Assembly: GCA_002778215.1 (NCBI GenBank)
Contig: PCDM01000018.1
Coordinates: forward strand, 1,674,001 to 1,738,000
Direction: 5' to 3'
Source: Esteya vermicola
Lineage: Eukaryota; Ascomycota; Sordariomycetes; Ophiostomatales; Ophiostomataceae
DNA: 64,000 bases
Numbering within the stretch: position 1 is the stretch's first letter; each line of letters begins with the position of its first letter. The notes below the pieces were generated by a model that made no database searches, was not told where the DNA came from, and saw only the letters and a list, made by a program, of their open reading frames with translations. The translations under genes were made by a program, and so were the position numbers. Shown piece by piece: positions 50,283 to 59,855 of this stretch.

Positions 50283-50409
50283 ATATATTTTATAATATAA
50301 TTTTTATAGTATAATACTTTTTCCTAACCTTACTAGTAGTATTATTAAGGTTAGGAAAAAATACTAGTATTAGTACTATAGTAGTATTAGTAATATATAT
50401 AAAATATTT
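50283..50409. repeat. Inverted repeat (hairpin) next to a solo LTR
   Basis: Core arms at 50311-50332 and 50346-50365 (ttcctaacctta and its complement taaggttaggaa) with a short spacer. Weaker complementarity extends outward to about 50283 and 50409. It could be a small non-autonomous element or a cruciform-forming site. Confidence 0.6.
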
Positions 50410-50412
50410 TTT

Positions 50413-50793
50413 TGTTATTACGGACAGGCAGGGGGAGCGACTACGAAGGCCTGACGTAGGCCGCGCACAGGAGTCGCATAGGCTTTATGGACGATGCAAA
50501 GACACGATGGCTAATCAGACAAGTGGCAGGCGTCACATAACCTACGGACACGGGCAGGACTTGGGAGGATACGTGGAAGTGGTCCGTGCTCGATTAAGTG
50601 GAGCAGTGGCGGATGCACGCCTTGTGATTGGTCAAATAAATGTAAAGTCCGAAGGCTAAGGCCTATTTAGGACTAGCGTACTTAGTACTGCCCTTATATA
50701 GCCTTAGTTATTGCACAATACTACCCCTGCCTATTGCCCTCCTACGATCGAATTACTTCACTGACGTAGTCACCTAGTCCACCCCCCGTCACA
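50413..50793 (+). mobile_element. Solo family A LTR, nearly free of RIP
   Basis: Begins TGTTATTACGGACAGG and ends CCCCCGTCACA. It is 381 bp rather than 412 because a segment of about 31 bp is missing near 50705. Where other A LTRs have T or A, this copy keeps C or G (for example gtcacataacctacggacac versus gttatataacctacaaatat). It is therefore the best guide to the unmutated family A LTR. No internal sequence adjoins it and no clear target duplication is seen. Confidence 0.85.
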
Positions 50794-51000
50794 TCTATAT
50801 TATTTTTTACGTATATTTAAATACAAACCTTTTTTTTTAAATTTTAGTAGTAATACAATTTACTATAGAAATAAACACACTTTTATTTATTTATTTATTT
50901 AGAGTTTCTTTACTTCTTACGTTTATAACAAATATAGATATAGAGGGCATGGTAGCTTTTCTCCCTTCTACAATATTAACACTAGTAAAATACCTGCTTA

Positions 51001-52047
51001 TTATTCCTTAGTTGGCTCTAAGCCTCCCTTTTCTTCAACTGTTTCATCGGTTTTATCGTCCCCGCCAGCTCTAGATTTAGCCAAAAGAATTTCGTTCTCC
51101 TGCTGTGCCTTAACAAAAGCATCCTTGAAGAGATTGGCATCTGTGTGAAATAATTAGAAAAAATAGTCCTTCTTTTTAAGAATTGAAGTACATACTGTCC
51201 GAATTCGCAAAGCGGATAGCAAGAGTAACACTTTCCGGCTCACCCTCACTAACATCGGCGGTTGCATTCCAAACCCAGCTTCGGTCAGAGCCAACATTTG
51301 GCGAGAGTTTCATCTCGGGCAGGACTGTTCAAGTTTTTAGAAAATTGTTAAAACGTGTTGGTTGGATTTCAGGATAATATGAATTAGAGTTATAACGCAC
51401 TGTAGTGGTTGGCACAGACTTTTAGTGTCTTGTCTCGTCGCATAACTAGTCGAGTTTTGCCATTCTCTTTATGTTTTAAAAGGCGAACATCTCCCGTTCC
51501 ACGTTCCTTCCACTCGCTGGATTCGCGGACAAATTTAAACAGCTTTGCCCGCATTTTGAATAATTGTTCTTCAGACTCTTCGTTTGTTTTGACCTCCACC
51601 TTCTCGGTTAATCGGATGACAGGTTCAAAGTGGACGTCATCAGATTCTGGAGCTTGGTCGTCCTGTAGACTAATTAGTAAATGTTGTATGGATCAAGCGA
51701 TATTCATGTTGGATAGGAGCAGCCTACCGCATCATCTTCATCTTTTACTGCGGCTGCTGCGGCTGCAGCTGCTTCACGCTGTGCCTTATTGCTGCCCGAG
51801 ACATCGCCACGGTCCTCTTCGTCATCTTTCTTCTCCTTCTTAGCACCACCACCAAACATAGAGAAAACAGCAGAGGAAGTAACAGTCTTCTCCGCATCAA
51901 TAACCTGTAGAGTGAACAAAAAACATGTCAGCTACCACAAATCGGCAAACAACTTGCTAGTAAATCTCTGATTCCATCTCTCACTTCATTAAGAGCGCCA
52001 GCAGATTCTGCAGGGGTATCCTTATCTACACTCTCGGTGTTAGGCAT
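51001..52047 (-). CDS. YRB1: RanBP1/Yrb1, Ran-GTP binding cofactor of nuclear transport
   Basis: Five exons, complement(join(51001..51140, 51196..51324, 51401..51662, 51728..51904, 51985..52047)), encode 256 residues. RanBP1 binds Ran-GTP in the cytoplasm and, with RanGAP, promotes GTP hydrolysis, releasing exported cargo. The Ran-binding domain spans about 90-220: VHFEPVIRLTEKVEVKTNEE (90-109), ERGTGDVRLLKHKENGKTRL (133-152), CANHYILPEMKLSPNVGSDR (163-182), WVW (184-186) and NANLFKDAF (211-219). The N-terminal 80 residues are acidic and Lys-rich, with FSMFGGG at 35-41 and a run of eight Ala at 66-73. The tail after 225 is charged. All introns (55, 76, 65 and 80 bp) have GT/AG, and every junction keeps frame. 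Codons completed across introns give the Ile and Asn expected in the domain. The start at 52047 fits the short fungal N-terminus. It lies downstream of the kinase gene on the same strand. Confidence 0.93.
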
Positions 52048-52597
52048 GATGACTCCCTTCTTGATGTCTTCAAATATGTCCTGATATTGCAAAAATCCGT
52101 AACAGTAAATAAAGGGTTGGTTAGTAAGTATTTTGAGGTATGAGGATGTATCTGGTTTTAAATGCTGTTGATGGGACTGGCGAAAATGGTAGCTGTAGTT
52201 CGCTGTTTTTAAACCGAAAAAAATTTAACCCCTCTTGCCCCTCTCTAGGTAGATTATAAAGAACTACGTTAGTGAATTTATTCTGCCTCAGGCAGTTAGT
52301 TATTGACACAAAAACTCCATAATAATAGTTAGTCTCTGGGCTTAGTAGTAATTTGAGAATCCATGACACCTCAATGTGATTTACTGTTTTAAGAATAATA
52401 TTGAACTAAAAAAAAGTAATGGCAACGTAAAACGACTGGCTTAATGAGCACACAAGTCGATATGGATCAACAATGTGTCTTTGATGAGACAAAAAATAGC
52501 ATTCAGCAGCACATTCTTATGCCACTCGAAACATTACACGTGATGAACACGGAAAATTTTGACGAGCGAAACTCAATCAAGTTCAAGCTTTCTTTTT
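52048..52597. promoter_or_regulatory. Intergenic region: kinase 3' end and RanBP1 promoter
   Basis: About 550 bp between two minus-strand genes. It must hold the kinase terminator and the RanBP1 promoter and leader. A CACGTG-type box (acacgtgatg) lies at about 52537. An 82-codon minus-strand frame at 52121-52369 shows no motif and is probably leader sequence. An intron in the 5' leader is possible (a cag acceptor lies just upstream of the ATG), but not provable here. Confidence 0.5.
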
Positions 52598-55503
52598 TCA
52601 TTTGGCATGTTTTTTGAAGGAGAGGAGCTCAGAAAGACTAGGAAGTGGACATCCATGCTTTAAGAAATCGTGGTCCAAAAGCTCCCGTGCAGAGGCACGA
52701 CTTTTCACATCGACACAAAGACAAACCGAGAGGAATGCCTTCAGCTCTTTACTGAGTTTTTCGGGTTTTTTTAGGCGTGGCGTTCCATTGGTAGCAATCA
52801 AATAAAGCGCTTTCAGCGGCTCTTCATTCAGATAAGGCGGTTCAGACTCGATCATTTCAATGGCCATGATACCCAGTGACCAAATGTCCACCTTGGGGCC
52901 ATACTCTTTCTGTTTGACCACTTCGGGTGCCATCCAATATGGTGTGCCAACCATAGTTGCACGTTTAGACTTGGTATCAGTGAGTTTCGCACAAAACCCA
53001 AAATCAGCTAACAAATTAGTCAATAGTTCTCTTTTGATACAATCCTAGTAAAAATAGAGACCAGGTAAAAAACAACTTGAAATACTAACTGATTTTAACA
53101 TTTCCACGAGCATCGAGAAGGACATTGTCACTCTTAATATCTCGATGGATAATACTCTGCGAATGCAAATGCTGTAGACCGCGACAAGTCTGTACGATAG
53201 TGAATTAGTATGAAGAATTAAGTGATGTGTAAACGAAGAAAAAAAAGAGCGAGACATACCTCCAGACATATAGTTGAGATTTGGTCTTCAGTAATTACCG
53301 GATTATTATCAATCACGTCTGTCAAAGCTCCTCCCTCCATGAACTCCATGACAACCCAGAGTTCAGCATTGTTGTTGCGCAAAAAGGCGTCGAGAAAATT
53401 AACAATATTCCTGTGTTTGCTATCCTTCATCACCATAATCTCGTTGACAATTAATTCCTTTCTTGGTTGATGGGCAAGATCCATTTGTTTGATGGCCACC
53501 TGGGCTCGAATGCCTTGCTCGCGGAGGAGGGTACGGGCAATAGGTGAAACCGCAGTGTCTTTTACTTTGGCCACATACACTGAGCCAGACGCACCTTGAC
53601 CAATCTTTTTTTGTTTTGAGTATGAGAGATTGGGATCATCCTTGGACACTGCCTCCTTTAATCTAGCCATGACTTCACTTTCTGACATTGTTGACATGCG
53701 GACATCTTGCTTTCGCTCCTGTGGTGGCTTAGCCGTCAAAGCAGCCTCAGCAGCCTTAACACCTTCGTTCTGTACAGTCTTCGACCCAACATTCAGGGGC
53801 TTAACTGGTGCAGGCAAACGCGATAGTGGTTGACCTTGAGGTTGGCCCTGGGGTTGGCCGTTGATCCGTGGTGAAGTACCTACCGATTGACCACTGTTTG
53901 GATAGCGGTGTGCCACTGAGATAGGCGGCCCAGGAACAGGCTTTTGTTGATCAATACGTGCTTGCATTCGCTGTGCTTGGGCGCTCTGTGGAACTGGGGT
54001 TTCTTTGACCACCGTTACGGAATTTGGCAGTGTGTTTGTGCCAGGCCTTGGTGATGAACTGGAGCTCGGACCAGATGGAGGCGCAGGAGCTGGCCGTTGG
54101 GCACGAAGACCGGACAACCCGGACTGTGAGATTTTTGGCGCAGCAGGGGGGGCACGGCTTGGATTAAAGCGGTCCCCAGATACCGAAGAACCAAATCCAC
54201 CTAGTTCTTGTTGGGCCATCGGTGTTTTGGATTTGGGCAAAGATGCGTTGTATGCCTCCAAGTCTCGTCGATTTTGTTCCTCCATTTCCAGCATACGCTG
54301 ACGCTGGGCGGCCTCGTATTGCAGTTGTTTCTGGCGCTGAAGTTCATCGGGGGATACGATGCTGCTGTTGACATAGTTGGCCGCCATATTTTGCATTTGT
54401 TGGCGTTGCTGCTGCGATTCTGAAGGAGAGGGTCGAATAGGAACACTTGGTGTAGTTGACGGTGACGCTGGATAATTGCCGGAAGGGTTGCGCTGTTGCA
54501 TATTCTGCGTCATCTGTAGTGGTTGCAAAGGGCGGGGTAATGTAACGGAAGCGCCGCTCGCATATCCTAGTTGTTTGTTTTGGCCGCCATTTGTTATAGA
54601 CATGGATGTGAGGTTGGAGAACTGGCCTGGGTTTTCAGAACGCTTAGTAAGGTCCGAGTAGAAGTCTAAAACTTCGAAGACAGCCTGAGGGTTGCGTTCG
54701 TAATCTTCCTTCGTGATAGCAGAAGAGTTGAGCAGCTTAGACCATTCAGGTGGCAGCCCAACGAAGGCGCCAGTCTTTGGGTCGAAGCCGACATGAACAG
54801 CATGAGAGAAGTTTGTTGGATTGCTTACGCCGCCCATGCCGGGACAACGTGCGTAAATGAAGTCAATCCATTCATAGAGGTCATCATCACTTTTCACTCG
54901 GATTTGTAGTGTCTTTGTAGACCCATCGTCATCACCAGGGCTCGTGGATGAACCATTTGAATGCCGCTTTATCTCAAAAATGGTCCCGGCTGCTTCGACA
55001 CGACCCACATTGATTACATCTTTGAGGTAGAGCGTGTAAGATACCTTCCCTCCTTCAACCTTGTGAAAATCCAAGGCTTCTTTTCGCAAAACCAAAAACT
55101 TTTGTTTCCAGGGTTGGATAAAATTTTTGCTTTCCTTTACCTGTGCAATGCCCTCCTTGATGACGGCAACCCCTCCTTGTCCATCCATATTGGAATTCTG
55201 GCGACCTAAAGGGAGTGAAATAGTAGATCCGGTGTATTGGGAGGACCCTGTGCGCTGGATTGGTGAGCTGATAGATAAACTCGACATGCTTCCGGACATA
55301 CTCGTGTTTGGGGTGAGATTGAGGCGCGGGCGGTCAGTTGGGGGTCGAGGAGCTGGACCTGGGTTCATAAATTGGCCTGAAGTATAGATGCTGAATAAGA
55401 CCATTAATTTTAGTGTTTTCGTGACATAGTTGTCAAAATTATTGGACAGTAAATCCTGAAGGGAAACTTCAGATAGGTTTGCTCACCTATTTTGAGTTGC
55501 CAT
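52598..55503 (-). CDS. CLA4: Cla4-type p21-activated Ser/Thr protein kinase (PH-CRIB-kinase)
   Basis: Four exons, complement(join(52598..53007, 53090..53189, 53260..55390, 55487..55503)), encode 885 residues. Family role: effector of Cdc42/Rac GTPases controlling polarity, septin assembly, cytokinesis and hyphal or infection-related growth. Domains: PH domain about 82-186, which separates Cla4 from Ste20 kinases; CRIB about 196-222 (NPTNFSHAVHVGFD); a Pro/Gln/Ser-rich linker 260-580 with a Gln-rich coiled-coil-like part near 355-385; kinase about 595-865. Kinase residues: Gly loop GQGASG 603-608, Lys640, Glu656, HRDIKSDN 731-738 with catalytic Asp733, DFG 751-753, activation-loop Thr767 in TMVGTPYWMAPE. 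All catalytic residues are present. Introns are 82, 70 and 96 bp with GT/AG. The first exon is only 17 nt (MATQN plus two bases); it is inferred because it gives a fungal-type N-terminus and consensus GTGAGC/CAG sites. Without it an ATG at 55404 could serve. Confidence 0.92.
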
Positions 55504-57200
55504 GTCAGATACGGCGATGGTCGAGTGATAGAAAAAACAAAAAATGAGATATTGGAAGGCTAAAAATGAAACAAGCCTATTATTCCCAGAACCACCTTAA
55601 TTCAAGTAGTAGATCAGATAATGTCAACTGAGTACCTGCGCATTCAGTACACGCTTAAAAAGACAGGAAAATCCAATCAGCATGCATCATTACAATGTTT
55701 TCAGGTAAGAAGTATGAAAGGGTAAGGGGTTGACTAGACCATACAAGAAAGACAAGAAATATGGGGACAAACTGTTCATTTATCGTCATTTATCTCAAAG
55801 AAAATTTTGAGGTATAGCGAAGCCGAATATAATCAGTGCCACAGATGTTGACTAGGAATAGTGTCCGAAAAGTGTTGAATATTTGTTGATCTCTATGCCA
55901 ACAAAACACGTGGGTACATGGCCAGGTCAAAACCCGTCTGCCCAGTAATTCTTGCGGTCTGGTGACCCTACGTAATCGTTGTTGAAGCAGGATGTAGAAT
56001 CAGAAAGAGTCGAGAAAAAAACGGGAAAAAGTGAAGTTGTTCGGCGTAATGGTGCACGACTTTCTGTTGATGATGTGAGATATAATAGAGAAAGAAGGAA
56101 GATAAAGAGGAAACGAAATATAGCTATCTTGCAGTTCGGCGTTGTAATGCGTGAAGCTCAGTGTTCCTTGAGAAGAGTAACAAAGGACTCGATAATGCGA
56201 AATGCAAAGAGAGAAATGAGGTAGAAGCAACAAAAGCGGTGGGAGAAACAACCCGACGAGAAAATGGTGAGTGGAGAGAGAGTGAGTAAGAGGGGTGGTG
56301 CTCAAGCAGGGGTAGGGTAGTGGGTCGAAAGTTGAATGGCGGCAAACTTGTCAAGGACACGAGTGCATTTATCTACTATACTACGGAGTAGTGCCTGCGA
56401 CGCTAGAAGAACAAAGCCTATTAATATATACTTCATAATACTATGTACTTGACGTACCAAAACGCAAACAGCATTTTTAATAAACAACACAATTAGCATT
56501 CCGCACACTGATGAATAGGTAAAAGATGAAGAAGTAGTAGGAGACAAAATATTATATCTATTATAACAGGTGGCACCAACAAGTACAAGTACTCGGACGT
56601 ACTTGTACCAGTTTGGGTTTGCGTTACAAGGACGTGGCTTTTTGCTTACGCTACCGCAAAGAGAATATTCCACGTACCCCGTACGCTACTCCGTAAGTAC
56701 GAGTACGAGGGAACGGAGTACTGTGTATTACATCACGTGGGTTTTTTAAAGCAACGGTGGAGGTGTGTCAGGTGTACGTACATACTCCTTGCGTATGATC
56801 TGATGTCATAAAGTCTCATGTTTTTTAATTCTCGTACACTAAACCTTCATCGTGCAGCAAGTTGTTAACATCCGCTTATTCCCGCTATCCTCTCCTCATA
56901 CAGAGTACGTACACGTATACATAGTAATACGCAAAAACTATACATACTCCGTACTCCGTAATGTTTTCCGTCGATTAAGTTTCAAGTTTGTTTTCTCCAC
57001 TTTTCAATTGTGTTCCAGTCATCATTCTGTCTCCTTCAAGATTTCCCGTCAACTACGGTGTACTCAACTGCTCCGTACGAGTCTATAAGGACGATACATA
57101 GTACACTACTTAGGTAGACAGTGTGTATAAAAGTGGATACTTCACGTGATAATATTCTACATGCTCCACTGTCTAGTAAACTTTACACATCTTACGTAAG
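55504..57200. promoter_or_regulatory. Upstream region of the Cla4 kinase gene with repeated motifs
   Basis: About 1.7 kb of normal composition without a credible gene; several frames of 60-120 codons lack any motif. It contains CACGTG boxes at about 55906, 56733 and 57142. TACTCCGTA or its complement occurs at 56382-56390, 56687-56695, 56945-56953 and 56952-56960, with near matches at 56712 and 57071. A long 5' leader and promoter of the kinase gene is the simplest reading. Confidence 0.5.
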
Positions 57201-57673
57201 TTATTTAAAAACATTAAATTCTTACAAGATTTTATGTAATAATTAATAACATCTTATATAATAGTAGAAACGAAATAGAACCGGTTCTAAAATGTTTTTA
57301 GTAGTAAGGGTAATATTCTTATATATAATAGTTTTATACATAAGTAATTTAGATTTTATAATCTCTTTTTATATTATTTTAAAATACTTAATAATATATT
57401 AGATTAATATAAGGTATATAGCTAGGGATAGGTTATTATAAACGCAGCTATATAACTATATATAAACTCTCTTTTTTTCTTACTAAATTATATTTGCTTA
57501 AATACAACTATTTTAAGACGCCGCTTTTTACTAAAGAATTTATAAGTATTATAAGAATAGGATAAAGCCATTAGTAACGTTTATAATAAGTATAACTAAA
57601 ATATTATAAAAAATCCCTTACCTTAATAGTTTTATTAAGTACTATAATAAATATATATATATTACTTACTTAA
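57201..57673. other. AT-rich transition, nothing recognised
   Basis: Composition changes from gene-island to RIP-type AT-rich DNA over this stretch. No reading frame and no match to families A-D. Confidence 0.4.
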
Positions 57674-58067
57674 TATAATAAAGAGTAGACTAAGTAACTA
57701 TATTAGTAAAAGTAAGAGCAAAGATTATATTATATAAGAACTAAGTCTTATTCCCCCTAATTTAATAAAAGGAATAGACTAGCTATATATAAGTAGTACT
57801 AAGTATACTAGGCCTAATTAAGTATTAGCCTTTAAACTTTATAACTATTTAATTAATTATAAGGCGTATATTTATTATTACTTTACTTAATTAAGTATAA
57901 ACTACTACTATATATCCTTTTAATTTCTACTTATATTTATAGATTATATAATGCCTGCCTATTGTTTAATTAATTAGCGTGTTTATATTTGTTTATAATA
58001 TTTATACAACTCTTATATACGGCTTACGTCTATCTTTTATAGTTGCTCTTTTTACTAATTTATAATA
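57674..58067 (-). mobile_element. Solo family A LTR
   Basis: 394 bp in reverse orientation, matching 47559-47970, without adjoining internal sequence. The flanks CTTAA (57669-57673) and TTTAA (58068-58072) differ by one C/T change and may be the target duplication. Confidence 0.75.
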
Positions 58068-58109
58068 TTTAATTTAATTAATAGTAAGATATAAGTAATA
58101 TATATAAAA

Positions 58110-58204
58110 TGTTATAGTTTTAATAGGAATTACTAATAAATGTTTAGTAACTAAACGTTATTAAGCTACTATATATAAACTATTAAAGGTCTTTATTAGG
58201 TCTT
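58110..58204 (+). mobile_element. Fragment of a family C LTR
   Basis: Starts TGTTATAGTTTTAATAGG, matching the left end of the solo C LTR at 8553, and is cut after about 95 bp by a D-type LTR. Confidence 0.65.
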
Positions 58205-58452
58205 TATAAAATATACGTTTTTATAAAAGGCGTAGTCTAACTATGTATAGTAATCTTAATAGGAAAGGCATATAGTAAGGGAAAACGTATATATTTCTTA
58301 GATACTTAATAATAGACTAGATAAATAGGAGGAGGACTGTCCTTATATAAACGTAATCCGCTATTTTAATTTAAGACTATATGTGTAAAAAACCCTAATA
58401 CAAATATATAATTAACCGTACCTTAAAAAAGAATATATATAGTAAAATTAAT
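58205..58452 (+). mobile_element. Family D LTR, opposite orientation
   Basis: Reverse complement of one unit of the LTR at 11959-12375 (tataaaatatacg at its left end). It interrupts the C LTR fragment. The right boundary is approximate. Confidence 0.6.
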
Positions 58453-59364
58453 ACCTTTTAATTAAAAATTTCTTTTTAGCTTTTAAAACCTACTATTAGC
58501 ACTATTCTTAGCCTTAATAACTATAATATAGTCTATAAAATATACTATTTGTTAGTTAGCCGGCTAGAATTAGTAACAAAGTGCACTTATAAAGTTACCT
58601 ATAACATTATACGTTTGTAAGTAGTACCTACGGTAGGTATACAATAGTCTATTAATAATACTTCTTATTATTCTTCTCTCTATCTAAGTCTACGTCTATA
58701 AGACAGTATAATTAAGTAGACGTAGAGACTTTTATATAGTAAGGCCTTATTTTAGTCCTTTTAGACCTATAAGGGGCCTTTGCTAGTTATACTATATATT
58801 ATATACGCTCTTCCTTTGTTTAGTCGTTTAGTCCTTATTTGTATACTAATACTAGTAACTATTTAAGATTGTAATACTAGTAACAACTAGTACAGTACGT
58901 TTTATTTATTTTCTTAGCCTTGTTTATCCTATTATTATTAGGACTATTATCTAATTAGTTAACTAACGTACTAATAACATCTATTATACTAATGTTGGCG
59001 TTTAACCTATTAACGTTATTATTTGTTCTATTAACGTTGTAATATACTATAGCCTTGTCTACCTTATTAATTTATATTATCTTTATAAACTAAATTGTAC
59101 AATTATTAATTAGGTAGGTTAACGTATTACTAGCCTTACTTTAATACTTTATTAAACTATTAGTAAGGTTATTAGTACTTAAGATCTATTTTAGCTTAGC
59201 TATTTTATATTGTTTATATACTTAGTAAAGTATTTAAATATTAAATATTAATTACTTTTTAACTATTATCTTTAAGTATATAATAGTATTAAAGATAGAC
59301 TTTAAATTAGTTAAGTAGTAAACGTTTACTATATACGTTATTTATTATTACTTTAATATATAAG
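58453..59364. other. Unassigned AT-rich DNA between two D LTRs
   Basis: It lies between D LTRs in opposite orientation and does not match the D internal region next to 11958. Somewhat less AT-rich near 58680-58830. No reading frame recognised. Confidence 0.4.
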
Positions 59365-59591
59365 TATTAAGAATATATAATTAAGTAAGGTATTATTAAT
59401 TATATATTCGTATTAAGGTTTTTAGTAAGCATATACACTTAGATAAAAATAGCAAATTACATCTATATAAGAATAATCCTTCTCCTTTCTATCTAGTCTT
59501 ATATTAAGAATCTAAGAAATACACTTATTTTCCCTTACTATAAGCCTTACCTATTTAACTATTTAAATTACTATATATAGCTTAACTTTAT
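59365..59591 (-). mobile_element. Family D LTR, truncated
   Basis: Matches the left part of 11959-12375 in the same orientation, starting TATTAAGAATATATAATT, and is cut at 59591 by a family A LTR. Confidence 0.65.
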
Positions 59592-59855
59592 TATTATAAA
59601 CAAGTAGAAAGGACGTCTACAAGGGTCTTATAAAGACCGTGTACAAAAGTTATACAAACTTTATAAATAATACAAAGGTATAATAGCTAATTAGACAAAT
59701 AGTAGGCGTTATATAACCTATAAATATAAATAAGACCTATAAGAATATATAATAGTAGTCTATACTTAATTAAGTAAAGTAGTAGTAAATACACACTTTA
59801 TAATTAGTTAAATAGCTATTAAGTTTAAAGGCTAAGGCTTAATTAAGATTAGTAT
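59592..59855 (+). mobile_element. Family A LTR, left part, cut by element B
   Basis: Starts TATTATAAACAAG (compare 40234) and follows the A LTR for about 264 bp, until a B LTR begins at 59856. The rest of the LTR should lie beyond the window, after the B element. Confidence 0.75.

Noticed and set aside
8000..50400. The AT-rich block as mitochondrial or plasmid DNA inserted in the nucleus
   Set aside because: CA/TG depletion, LTR pairs with target duplications and gypsy/copia reverse transcriptase relics show RIP-mutated nuclear retrotransposons; no mitochondrial gene was recognised.
52121..52369. 82-codon minus-strand frame between the kinase and RanBP1
   Set aside because: No motif, no neighbours in frame; better explained as 5' leader or intron of RanBP1.
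56000..56673. Several 78-123 codon frames on both strands upstream of the kinase gene
   Set aside because: They overlap one another in different frames, have biased composition (Ser/Leu/Pro or Arg/Lys rich) and no motif or splice support.
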